A DNA stretch of 64,000 bases from Strigamia acuminata (taxonomy: Eukaryota > Arthropoda > Chilopoda > Geophilomorpha > Linotaeniidae): NCBI GenBank assembly GCA_949358305.1, contig OX442318.1, forward strand, positions 6,744,501-6,808,500. Direction: 5' to 3'. Made by a program: the position numbers and the translations under genes. How positions within the stretch are numbered: the first letter of the stretch is position 1; every line of letters begins with the position of its first letter. Positions 24,601-36,000 of the stretch are shown here, one piece after another. Under the pieces are notes generated by a model, which saw only the letters and a program-made list of their open reading frames with translations, was not told the DNA's origin and searched no databases.

Positions 24601-27148
24601 CTAAATTTAACCGAAAAATCAATTAAATTCGCTTAAATTCATTAAATTTAGCCGAAAAATTAATAAAGTTGGCTTAAATTGATTAAATTTAGCCGAAAAA
24701 TTTAATAAAATTCGCCTAAATTGATTAAATTTAGCTTAAAAATGAATGAAATTTGCTGAAATTTATTAAATTTAGCCCAAAAATGAATGAAATTCGCTGA
24801 AATTGATTAAATTTAGCCAAAAAATCAATAAAATTAGCTTAAATTAATTTAACTTAGCCGATAAATGAATGAAATCCGCTTATATTAATCCAATTTAGTC
24901 GATAAATCAATTAAAATTCGTTATATTTATTAAATTTAGCAACAAAACGTATTTATTAATCCATTTTTTAATTTTTTTTTAGACGATTCGCGTTTTCTTC
25001 TTGTTGCGGGATTTGTCGCTGACGTTGCGAATGGAACAGGAAAATCAGCTGCCATTGACTAATCCGCAGGCGTGCATTCATATCGGCGATGTGCTCGACT
25101 TAAGTGCGTTTTCCGAAAAAAAAAAAAATTAAATGAAACAAAATTGAATCTTTATAATAAATTTTACTTTTCTATCTCAAGCAGATAACAGCGATTTGAT
25201 TGCATGCACCGTGATTAGCAAAGATAGTCAGAAAATCCGTCGATTCCTCGTTATCGATGTCATTCAACTCGTTCTCGTGGAACCTGATACGAAAAGACTC
25301 GGCTGGGGAATTGCGAAATTCGTCGGTTTTCTTCAAGTAATTTAAAAATTAAAAAAAAAAAAAAAAAATTAATTTAAAATAATTTTTTCTAAGGATGTGG
25401 AAGTAATTGGAGATAAAGATGACAGTCGTTGCTTGCACGTGACCATTCTACGCCCCCTATCGTCGGCAAATGCGAATCGCGTGCCCCTTTTGTCGGCAAA
25501 ATTCGTTTTTGATGATCACATTCGATGCATGGCGGCAAAACAAAGGCAAAATAAAATATTTTATTTTATTTTTTAAATTTATTTTTGTTTTAAATTGTAG
25601 GTTGACGAAAGGTCGATTGAAGGCGCGTCAAAGGAAAATGCATTTGATAGCTCGGTTGCTGGAGTTGCCGGGGAACATTCAGCCGTGTCCGTCGCCGCCC
25701 GCACACGCGATTCGTTCGTTGCGCCATCTGGATGGCAGTCCAAGTGGGTTTGAGGGTTTAATTTTGTTGGATTTTGGTTTTATTTGTTTTTAAATTGATT
25801 AGGGCGGTCTATGATGCCGAGAAGTCAGTCGCACGAACAAGGGATGAGGATTAGAGCACCCGGGTCGTTGGCAGCCGGTCATTATAAACCGATGTTTACG
25901 AGTGGACATAAAGTTCCGGGGTTTGCTGCGGCAATGCGGAGGGAAGATGCGAGAGGAACGAGAGGTAGAATTAATGAGTTTTTGTTTGGTTTGATTTTTT
26001 TTGGGGAGTCTAAGTTTTTTTTGTGATGAAATTTGGATTTGTTAAATTTATTTAGAAAATAAATGTGAGATTTTTTGATTTTTTTGAAAGGGAATTAAAA
26101 TTTTTGAATTTCTTGAGAAAAAATTGAATTTTTTTAAATTTTTTTAGACAAAAAATGAATTTTTTTGAATTTCTTTATACAAAAATTGAATTTTTTTGAA
26201 ATTTTGGAGCAAAAATTGAATTTTTTTGAAATTTTGGAGCAAAAATCCAAATTTTGGAGCAAAAATCCAAATTTTGGAGCAAAAATCCAAATTTTGGAGC
26301 AAAAATCCAAATTTTGGAGCAAAAATCCAAATTTTGGAGCAAAAATCCAAATTTTGGAGCAAAAATCCAAATTTTGGAGCAAAAATCCAAATTTTGGAGC
26401 AAAAATCCAAATTTTGGAGCAAAAATCCAAATTTTGGAGCAAAAATCCAAATTTTGGAGCAAAAATCCAAATTTTGGAGCAAAAATCCAAATTTTGGAAC
26501 AAAAAAATCAAAATTTTTTAGCAAAAATCAAAATTTTTGAGCAAAAATCAAAATTTTGGACCAAAAAATAAAAATTTTGGAACAAAAAAATCGAAATTTT
26601 GAGCAAAAATCCAATTTTGGAGCAAAAATCCAATTTTGGAGAGCAAAAATCCAAATTTTTAAAGCAAAAATCCAAATTTTGGAGCAAAAATCCAAATTTT
26701 GGAGCAAAAATCCAAATTTTGGAGCAAAATTCCAAATTTTGAAGCAAAAAATCAAATTTTGGAGCAAAAAATCAAATTTTGGAGCAAAAAATCCAAATTT
26801 TGGAGAGCAAAAATCCAAATTTTGGAGAGCAAAAATCCAAATTTTGGAGAGCAAAAATCCAAATTTTGGACCAAAAATCCAAATCTTTGGGCAAAAAATT
26901 AAATGTTATACTTCATTTCAATTATAAACACCAAAACTTAAACAAAAATAAAATTCCAGATCCATCAGACCGCGAAAGACGTCAAAGTCTAAGTCCCAGC
27001 GGTAGCGGTAGACAGCATAGATCGCGCGAAGGAAGTCCCAATTCAAAATCCGGCGAGGAAATCCCCTTAGAAAACATGTCTCAAGAGCGTTCGTCTCGCA
27101 CTGGTCATCAACGGAAAAGTGCTCCCGACTTACCCGCAGTAAAAAAAA

Positions 27149-27184
<36 letters not shown>

Positions 27185-27556
27185 ATATATAAATTTATAA
27201 AATTTCTCCCTCAGTCTCAAGATGGACTTCCGCCATCATCGAATACATCACAAAAGAAACTTCGCTCCTTTTCCGAGCCCACAGCACCAAAGACGCTTCG
27301 AGTGCATCACTCGCCACAAATATCCCTGATCGAACCCAAACCGGAAGCGGACCAACTCCAGACCCCGCATCTGCTCCCCCCATCACTATCCACCGGAGAA
27401 GCCGCCGCGATCGAAACCGAGGCCATACAATTGCAAATCGAAACATCCTTCTTCAATACCGCAGAAACCGAAACCGAATCCGAAAACATTGAAAATGTAA
27501 ATAAAAAATCGGAAATTGACGGCCCCAAGTCCAAAGGGGCCGTAATGAACGTGTGA
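18699..27556 (+). CDS. CLEC16A: CLEC16A, endosomal/mitophagy regulator
   Basis: Twenty-three exons: 18699-18772, 18848-18976, 19670-19803, 19868-20016, 20889-20994, 21073-21196, 21264-21453, 21519-21569, 22028-22138, 22220-22457, 22800-22932, 22997-23097, 23261-23313, 23375-23444, 23506-23660, 23724-23903, 24983-25103, 25185-25336, 25394-25545, 25601-25743, 25803-25964, 26960-27138, 27215-27556. The sum is 3249 nt, 1082 aa (human about 1053). The N-terminal FPL domain is highly conserved ([49 protein letters not shown]), as is the segment [12 protein letters not shown]. The C-terminal quarter is Ser/Pro-rich and poorly conserved, as in the family. Known role: with RNF41/Nrdp1 in endosome-lysosome and mitophagy control; the Drosophila orthologue is ema. 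Intron 25546-25600 is GC-AG. Long introns hold arrays; the rest are about 46-75 nt. Confidence 0.96.
19080..19600. repeat. degenerate TTTTTGACG repeat, CLEC16A intron 2
   Basis: Many loosely spaced copies of TTTTTGACGTTTTT, without one strict period. Tracts of T recur at roughly 10-20 bp. Confidence 0.6.
20140..20790. repeat. ~20-22-bp array, CLEC16A intron 4
   Basis: Units resemble AAAATTGATTTTTTAGACAC with length drift of a few bases. Some variants read TTTGGTAAAAAATTG. The array fills most of the 872-nt intron. Confidence 0.85.
21600..22025. repeat. 10-bp tandem array, CLEC16A intron 8
   Basis: The unit is GATTTTTGTC or GATTTTTGTT, about 42 copies, placing a five-T tract once per 10 bp. 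This is the purest 10-bp-phased array in the window. Confidence 0.92.
22500..22760. repeat. ~20-bp array, CLEC16A intron 10
   Basis: The unit TGCAAAAATGCATTTTTAGA with drift, about twelve copies. The core AAAAATGCATTTTT is shared with arrays in other genes. Confidence 0.88.
23930..24950. repeat. 41-bp tandem array, CLEC16A intron 16
   Basis: Units of 41 bp contain TTCGCTTAAATTGATTAAAT followed by TTAGCCGAAAAATCAATAAA, about 24 copies with deletions. Four A/T-tracts per unit give a mean spacing of about 10.25 bp. Confidence 0.9.
26170..26900. repeat. 20-bp tandem array, CLEC16A intron 21
   Basis: The core is about fourteen near-identical copies of CCAAATTTTGGAGCAAAAAT (about 26235-26495), flanked by diverged copies. 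It is open in several frames on both strands because it contains few stop codons; this is not evidence of coding. Confidence 0.92.
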
Positions 27557-28131
27557 AAAATGTGAAAAATTAGCAAAACAAAATTTTATTTTATTATTAA
27601 TTAATTAATTAAATTATAATTTAAAAAAGAAATAAAAATGTTAATTAATAAAAAAAAAAAAAAAAAAATAATCGATGGTCGAGTTTCCCAAATTCGTCAC
27701 CGGGCTGTCCGCCTCCGAAGCGTTGGCCGGTAGTTTCCGAGAAAAACAGCGCTGATTGATTCGCGGAACCGCGTTGACAAGGGCGCTCTAAGTCGACATT
27801 TGGTTGAGCCTAGCTCCCGGCACTATGCAGCTTCTCGGAACCGTCTCCTCGGCGACCGGTCGCTGTTTACAAACCTAATTACAACTCGCTCGTTCCAGGA
27901 ATCGCAACCGTACACCTGGTGAGCGTATAGAGAAGCGCAACAAAACAAAACACGAAAAATACATAAATAACATTGATTTAATGCAATTGATTAAATTTTC
28001 CCGAAAATTGTACACGAAATCTTTACAAATCAGTCAATTTTTCACATTTTGCGACGTGTGGAATGACGTAATTTCACCTATAGCTGCCTCGATGCACTTT
28101 TAAAAAATAAAAAAAAAGGTCCAGGAATGTC
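27557..28131. promoter_or_regulatory. convergent CLEC16A/SOCS spacer with clustered STAT-type sites
   Basis: After the CLEC16A 3' end, the stretch 27690-27920 is clearly GC-richer than its surroundings. It holds four TTCN3GAA palindromes: TTCCGAGAA (27735-27743), TTCGCGGAA (27760-27768), TTCTCGGAA (27832-27840) and TTCCAGGAA (27893-27901). TTCN3GAA is the STAT consensus, and SOCS genes are classic STAT targets. The block lies 3' of the SOCS stop codon. A donor-like CTG/GTGAGC at about 27918 on the plus strand could mark a non-coding exon. Confidence 0.55.
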
Positions 28132-28770
28132 TCATTGAGGATAGGGATAATCCCTGAGATAAATAGTCAAACTATGCGGCACTGGTAGTAGACCGAATCG
28201 CTGCTGCGCGACGTGTTTCGCCACGGTTGTCCGACACAGATGCTGCAAACTGCCGACTTGTCTATAGAGAGGACGGCACAGGCGTATGTGCAGGTCGCGC
28301 CGTCCGCTCTGGTCGAGCCAGACATGATTCCTCGCTTTATCCGTGTTGCTTAGATGCACGTAGTAGTCAATGAGCGACATCACGCACTCGAACACGGGCA
28401 TTGTTTCGAATAGGTTCGCCTCGGCATCGAGCCGGAAGTTGCCGTGCAAGTAGTGTATCCGCACGTTGGTCGGGCCGCGCTCGGTCTGCACGCTCAGCGA
28501 GAACAAGTAGCGCGGGTCGGTGCTGTCCCGGATGAGGAAAGTGCCGACCGGCTTGTGCTGCAGCAGCTGCGCCGCATCGACCAATGCGAGTCCCTCGTAG
28601 TAGAACCCGGATGCGTGCAGACGGCGCATGGCCACCGTCAGGCGGTTCATATCCAGACTGCACTCCATTGCAGGCTGGATTTTCGCACTGTTTTCATACT
28701 TGCTCGCTGTATTTGTGTGTGTTTTAGCGACTGCTGTACAGTAGGGATGGACGGTCGAGGCCATGGTCAC
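28132..28770 (-). CDS. SOCS2/CISH-like suppressor of cytokine signalling
   Basis: A single open frame of 212 aa if the first Met (28770) is used; Met near residue 35, before CSLDMNRL, is an alternative. An SH2 domain is plain: GFYYEGLALVDAAQLL, the phosphotyrosine-binding FLIRDS motif, then LRIHY-like and FRLD strands. A C-terminal SOCS box follows with PLYRQVGSLQHLCR and a SLTIYLRDYP-like end. Spacing and motifs resemble vertebrate SOCS2/CISH more than SOCS1. In this family the SH2 domain binds phosphorylated receptors or JAKs and the SOCS box recruits elongin B/C-CUL5, giving negative feedback on JAK-STAT signalling. The coding region is far more GC-rich than its neighbours. I saw no introns, but an intron in the 5' untranslated region is possible. 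Confidence 0.9.
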   Translation of the reverse strand: MTMASTVHPYCTAVAKTHTNTASKYENSAKIQPAMECSLDMNRLTVAMRRLHASGFYYEGLALVDAAQLLQHKPVGTFLIRDSTDPRYLFSLSVQTERGPTNVRIHYLHGNFRLDAEANLFETMPVFECVMSLIDYYVHLSNTDKARNHVWLDQSGRRDLHIRLCRPLYRQVGSLQHLCRTTVAKHVAQQRFGLLPVPHSLTIYLRDYPYPQ

Positions 28771-30055
28771 TTTTCGGTCCGAAATCGGCTCGAAATCGGT
28801 GAAAAGTCCGCATCAGGTGACCGTTTCGCGCTGTGCCATCGTTATCGTTGTGCCACCGATGCTGGCGCGGGCGCCCGGGTCGAGGGTACATGGGAAAATG
28901 GCGCTGCACTCGTTCGGCTTCCACGAAGCGGGCGATGCGCGCTCGCTAACCGTTTAGCGGGAAATGTGCAAATGGCCGCCGCCTCTTACCGGGAATCGGT
29001 GTGGCGAGAGCGATCGAGGTTAATCTTGATCTGTTTCCAGGGACCCGATGCCAAATATGGATCGGACACGCCTCGCTTCGGTGACGTCATTTGTTATTTT
29101 CAGTCCCGCTCTCATTCACATGACCGAGCCGAGCGTACTCTCGACGAGGCCGATTGAATAAGTTCGACAGCGGTGAAGTGCGCCCGCCCCGGCCTATTAT
29201 TTCGAGCTACCGCCCACGCTTCTTCTCTCCTCCAATCGCTGCGCGCGAAAATCCAGGAAAATGGCGCGACTCATTTCAACGTGAAAAATGGGGGATTTTC
29301 ACATTTATATTTCTATATATATATTTTTTTTACTAGGATGTATTAATCGATTTTCCCATTATTCAAATTTACGTGGAATTAACCGTTTGTCGACTCGTTT
29401 ATCTTTTTTCTTTTATTTAAAAATTTTTATGTTTATTTTTATTTGCTGCATGTTTTGCACAATGGCGGCCATTTGGAGGAAAAAATCATTTCGTTTCGTA
29501 ACAAAAAGGTCGAGAAATGTGTTGATTTATTCGATTACAAAGGAATTTTATCTTACGACGCCCCAACTTTTAGATTTCTTTTTTTTCTTTTAATCTTTTT
29601 GTTTTATTTCCAGGAACGTGATATAATTTAACCCTTTGTTTCCACTGCTCTTCTTGGAATCCAGTGCCACCATCCATTTCCGGCTGGCCAGTGAATATCC
29701 AAGCAACCAAATACCACATTTCGACCCCCCAGCGCCCCCCCAAACGTTAAAAACATGCAAAAAAACACTCACAGTTTACATTAAACATGTTTTATTCATT
29801 AATTCATTCAATTAATAAGTTTTGTGTATTTTTTTTTAATTTTTAATTTTTTGTTGTAGTCGAGTGAACTCATCCATGCATTGCATTGAAAACATTTTTT
29901 TGTGTGTTGCTTCTTCCTGGAAGATTGAAACATGAACTGAAAGGCCTGTTGTCATCTTGGAGAATTCTTTCTTCTTGGAAAAGCTTAGACCGCCCACAGG
30001 TGCTGGAGAAATGTGTGAATGCAAGTCGGGATTTATTTTTGGGGAGGTTTTTGGT
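28771..30055. promoter_or_regulatory. SOCS upstream region and IFT56 3' flank
   Basis: The first 450 bp (28771-29240) are GC-rich, as expected for the SOCS 5' untranslated region and promoter. TTCN3GAA sites occur at 28919-28927, 29651-29659, 29914-29922 and 29972-29980. Toward the right the sequence becomes AT-rich. A minus-strand AATAAA at about 29790-29795 is a likely poly(A) signal for IFT56. I saw no further coding exon. Confidence 0.5.
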
Positions 30056-33000
30056 TCATATTGGGACTCTGTTTTCTTTGGCCCATTTTTTCATGATGCG
30101 CATCATGTAGTCCACTTGGGGGTTGTTGGTGTTGCGGAGCAACTGTACGATGTCGATTAGGGATTCCCTGGGTGAGAGTTGGTTTTTAGTTGGTGGGAAT
30201 TTTTTTTTTTTTTTTTTTTTTTTTTTGTACTTTGGTTCGTGTCCGGCGATGATCATTTGGAAGACTCCGACGCAAGCGCCTCGTTTGCCTTCCCAGTATT
30301 CGGGGTTCGGGTCGAGTCGTTCTAGGACGTCGAAGGCTTTGGCTGCGTAGTAGAATTGGCCGACCTGGGGAGGTGGTTGGTTGGATGGGTTTTTTGTTGG
30401 AGATTTTAAGTTTTATTTTTTGATGTAATTTGGTTTTTTTTTTTTGTGGATTTTGGAATTTTTTTGTTGGAGATTTTAAGTTTTATTTTTTGATGTAATT
30501 TGGTTGTTTTTTTTTTTGTGGATTTTGGAATTTTTTTTTTGTGGATTTTGGAATCTTTTTTTTGATAATTTTGGAATTTTTTTTTTGATAATTTTGGAAT
30601 CTTTTTTTTGATAATTTTGGAATTTTATTTGATAATTTAGAAAATTTTTTGTGATAGCGTTTTGACTTTTTGTTGGAAAAAGAAAGTTCAAACGATTTTT
30701 TTTTCTTTTGAAAATTCGAAAAATTTGAAGAATTTTTGAAAAATTCGAAAAATTTGAAGAATTTTTGAAAAATTCGAAAAATTTCAGGAATTTTTGAAAA
30801 ATTCCTAAAATTCTAGAATATTTTGAAAAAAATATTCCGACAAAATTTGTCATGTTTTGATAAATTCTAACAATTACGAAATAATTAAATAGATTTTTAG
30901 ACAAATTCAAAAATTTAAAAAAAATTCTGACCTAAATTTAAAAATTTCATAAATTTCATAAATTAATAAAATTAAAAAAAAAAAATTTACTTTAGATGAA
31001 TTTCAACAAATTTCATCTTTTAATCCCCAGCAGACCCACACGTTCCCACCCAATCCCAACGGTAATGTCCTGTTTCGCCGAATTCTGTTTTGCCGAATCC
31101 CGTTTCGCCGAAAATTGAATTCCCGTTTCGCCGAAAATTGTATGGAAATGTGTGGAAATGTGGAAAAACGAAAAATTTGAAAAATTGATCGATTACTCAT
31201 TTTTTTCATTTTCGGCGAAACGGGAATTCAATTTTCGGCGAAACGGGAATTTTCTTTTCGGCGAAACAGGTAGAAATCATCCCAACTTTACCTTATAACA
31301 ATCATTAGCAATGAGCTGCAGCAAACTAAAACTCTCCGCCGAAGTCTCCATCTTGAGGTACAGCTCCCAAGCCAGTCGTGCCTTTCTATTCATAATATCT
31401 AAACCGCAAACTCATCCAATCAAAATCAATCAAAGCCCCTTTTAATCACCCACTTAAAAAACCCACTTACAACATCTGGCCAACCAGCTCACATACACAT
31501 AATCATTCTTAAGGATCTCCTTCTGAATCATTAAGAAAATCTACAAAACACAATTTCATTCATTAAAATTTACTCAAAACAAACACAAGTCGAGGTCACA
31601 CCTCTTCAGCCTCTGTGTATTTCCCAACTGCAGCTTTGGCTTGAGCATAGTTAAAGTTGTAAAGGTCATCATTGTAAAAATAACTCTGTACAGCCAAAAG
31701 TAAAAGAGAAAAATGCAAGAATTCTGCTTTCCACGAACAGTTAGAAATGCTACCTTAATAGAATTCAAGTAGAGCAAAACATCGTCAAATTGTTTCAACA
31801 GAAAGAAACAGGAAGCCATGCACTGGCGTCCTGGAATAGTGTCTGCAATCAAATAAAAGCTGTTTTCAACATGTTTTTTTCTCTACTAGTGTTAGAAAAT
31901 AATAGGTGTGTTCAACAGTGGGAGGATAAGTGACCTAAGGAAAGTCACACTTCGTACAAGCCACCTATTAACCTCCTTTTCAGCTTTGTACAAGTGATTT
32001 CAGGGTTACCGTTATGCACTGGCAAAGCAAGCAGTTGCCATGTTATTCAATGGGAATGACGTCACGTACAGACACGAAACGAGTTTTGCATACGTTTTAG
32101 AGTTTTTGTATGCAGCTACTCGAATTAGTTTTGCTCGCTTAAAGCCGTATGCCGGTATAGTGCTAGTTTTACCGGCATGCCGGCGTAAGTCAATAAGAAT
32201 TGAGCCTAAACAAGCTTAAAAGCATTTTTAAGTGTCCAAAATGTAGGAAATTGGCCTAAATTTCTATAAATTTACCCAAATTTTAGTAATAATCTTCAGA
32301 AAATTAAGAAAACTCAAATTTCAGGCCCAAATTTCAACATAATTATTCATCCGGGCTCTTTTAAGTAAAAAAAAAGACAGGGCTGGACTGGATACAAATT
32401 TAGTACTGGGAAATCTGGATGGGTCGCGCCAGAGGGACAGGCTACGGTGGGCCCGCCATGGGCCACCAGGGCACAGGCCACCGGCAAATTCCCGGGCCAG
32501 TCCAGCACTGCCGGCATGCCGATATAAACTGTTTGCCTGAAATTCCAAAAACCTGGTAAACCCATGTCCAACGGCATGTATACTCTGGTTCGACTCAAGA
32601 GTATGTCCTTCTAAGAGCCGCATTACTCCTAACTCAAGTTTTATTACTACCACTAGAAGAAGTAGTTTTTATTTTTATTATGATTTGTGATTGTTATTAC
32701 CATTTAAGTTGATATAATTTTGATTATTTTTATACATAAATGTTACTTCCTTGTAAGAAATAAAGTTCTATGGACATATGAATGAAAAACTCATGTTTGT
32801 TATGGTGTTTGGGTCTCCATTTATGGATCACTACACCAGTGATGCGGCTCTTAGAAGGGCATACTCTTGAGTCGAACCAGAGTATAGCTTGGGTTAGGGC
32901 CGTGTGGGTGGCACTGGATTCTAAAGCGACTTTTTTTTTCTTTCGGAGATCTTTAATGCACCAAAATAATTTTTTGTTTGTGGCACCATTTTGTCTCACG

Positions 33001-36000
33001 TCGGCCCTTGGTAACTTTTTCACTCGCGCATGATTGATGGCTATTTTGAATTGTGGGGGGCCCATGACATAAATTAACTAACCGCATTCACTCGCTGAAC
33101 CTCCAACTAATTGAAAGTATTGCTGAGCAGTTTTCATGTGTTCTCTCTAAAACAATTAAACTGTAAATCTTCTGTTGTAAATTCAATTCTAAACAATTTA
33201 ACTGATCCTTGTTCCTGTCCTAATGCAGCATTCACCACCCCTTTGAGAATATATTCCTGTGGTACTGTTGGTTCTAAGTCTTTAATCAAATTGTATGCAT
33301 CCACTAATTCATCTAAAAATAAACAAACATGTCAGCATCTTAAAAAACTAACACAAATATAGACCAAGTACGACCTTGCCTCAAATAATAAATAACTAAA
33401 TTAAGTCTAGCTTCTGGAATTACATCTACCAACGGTGGCAGCACTTGCAGTGCTCCATCCCCTGCACGAAAAACCACCTACACAAAACAAATCAACCTTA
33501 GGTTAAGACTAAACAGTTACCAAGCAACTATTTTTACCAAGTTGTGCTTAATAAGATCCTTGCCAAAATTGAACGTAGGTGGAACCAAATCCTGAAGTGT
33601 CTTCAATTCGGTCTGAAATTAACATTCAAATTCATTTTTATTTCTGTGCAGGTACACAATTATCCCAATATCCACACTAACAGTATAACAGTAATAAGGA
33701 AGTAAGAAAAGAACTTAGCCGATGTTTACACTAGTTCGGTACAAGAGTGAACACAGTGTACAGAACCTTCAGCTTTATAATGTATACTTTAGGCTTTACG
33801 CAGTATGCCGTCGGCTTTACGCAGTATGCCGTCGGCTTTACGCAGTATGCCGTCGGCTTTACGCAGTATGCCGTCGGCTTTACGCAGTATGCCGCCGGCT
33901 TTACGCAGTATGCCGCCGGCTTTACGCAGTATGCCGCCGGCTTTACGCAGTATGCCGCCGGCTTTACGCAGTATGCCGCCGGCTTTACGCAGTATGCCGC
34001 CGGCTTTACGCAGTATGCCGCCGGCTTTACGCAGTATGCCGCCGGCTTTACGCAGTATGCCGTCTGCTTTACGCAGTATGCCGTCGGCTTTACGCAGTAT
34101 GCCGTCGGCTTTACGCAGTATGCCGTCGGCTTTACGCAGTATGCCGTCGGCTTTACGCAGTATGCCGTCGGCTTTACGCAGTATGCCGTCGGCTTTACGC
34201 AGTATGCCGCCGGCTTTACGCAGTATGCCGCCGGCTTTACGCAGTATGCCGCCGGCTTTACGCAGTATGCCGTCGGCTTTACGCAGTATGCCGTCTGCTT
34301 TACGCAGTATGCCGTCGGCTTTACGCAGTATGCCGTCGGCTTTACGCAGTATGCCGTCTGCTTTACGCAGTATGCCGCCGGCTTTACGCAGTATGCCGCC
34401 GGCTTTACGCAGTATGCCGCCGGCTTTACGCAGTATGCCGCCGGCTTTACGCAGTATGCCGCCGGCTTTACGCAGTATGCCGTCGGCTTTACGCAGTATG
34501 CCGTCTGCTTTACGCAGTATGCCGTCGGCTTTACGCAGTATGCCGTCGGCTTTACGCAGTATGCCGTCGGCTTTACGCAGTATGCCGTCGGCTTTACGCA
34601 GTATATCTTCGGCTTTACACAGTGTACCTTTGGCTAAAAAGTACGGTATCATTGAGGTTTAACCAGGCCCATCTTTAGCATTGGGCTAACTGGGCTACAG
34701 CCCAGGGGTGCCGGGCACAGGGAACGCCGGACACAGGGGCTAGATGGGCACAGAAGGGTGCCGGGCACAGAAAAGTGCTGGGTTTTATTAGCCCAGTGCG
34801 CTGAAAAGTGTAAAGACGGCCCTGGGTCTACCCTGGTCGTGATGGATGTATCCGAGCGTGCAAGATCCAACTAAGCATCCAACCATGTACTTTTTGGTCT
34901 GCGATTTTGATCGCAGCCAATCAGGTGTGACCTGACGTCAAAATCGCTTATCGAGGCTGCACAAATCGCATTGCACCTAAGGTGTCCCCAGCATGAGGCT
35001 ATACACAGTATACCTTCGGCTTTACGCAGTGTACCTTTGACTTTACCCAGTACACCTTCGGCTTTGCAATAGCTCTTCACTTTCTTACAACATTAGTTCT
35101 CTTGCGTTACTGTTAATTCTTACTGACAGTGTGAACATTTCTTCTAAAAATTTCCACTACCTCGGCTGCTTTCCCACTGTAAAGCCGAAAGTTATTGCAC
35201 GCTTTCAGATTAGTAGCAATGGCACTGTCAGGGTGTTGTTGTAAATACACAGCCAAAACTTCCTATCAGAAACAATCTTAGCACAAACACAGCCTTGTGT
35301 ATAGCAAAAATCAAAATTACCTGCGACACATCGTAATAATCTAACTTGTAATAACAAAGTGCCACATAGACATTCAGTGCCAAATACTGCCTGTTGTCTA
35401 GAAGAATCCTCTTGTAGATGTCAATGGCCTCTTGGTAATGACTGCGTAGGTAGTGAATTGAAGCCAGTGATAGTTGATCCTGAATGATATCTTGTAATTG
35501 CTGATGATGAACCATTAGCCGTTTCTCGTCATTAAACTTGTGTGATAAGTGGAACGAAAGACGATTCTTTAGCTGACCTTTTGGCCCTTTTGCCACAGCT
35601 TCATCCGCCTCTTTGTATAGACCCAGGTAGAAATAACAACAGGCCAAGTTAGACCATGTTTCTGTGTTAAATCCCTTCTTCTTTGTGATCTTCTCGTATT
35701 CCTGAATTTACACAACTATTAATAAAAGTGTTCTTTCATTTTTGAATAAAAATTAATTTATTTAAAATCAAAAACTGATTTTTTTAAGGCCAAAATTTTA
35801 TTTTTACGACTAAAAATTCACTTTGTGGACCAAAATTTCAATTTTCGGATTAAAATTTCACATTCAGGCCCAAACAAATTCATTTTTAGATCAAAATCAA
35901 TCTTTTTTGAACCAAAAACGTTTAATTTTTGGTTAAAAACGTTTAATTTTTGGTTAAAAACGTTTAATTTTGGTTAAAAACGTTTAATTTTTGGTCATAA

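Noticed and set aside
26134-26927. Several overlapping open frames on both strands
   Set aside because: Composition effect of the 20-bp array in CLEC16A intron 21.
28444-29157. 237-codon plus-strand frame
   Set aside because: Antisense shadow of the GC-rich SOCS gene and its leader.
33722-34678. Long open frames of 285-318 codons on both strands
   Set aside because: They are produced by the 21-bp array, whose length is a multiple of three and lacks stops. It lies in an IFT56 intron and the frames have no non-repeat domain.
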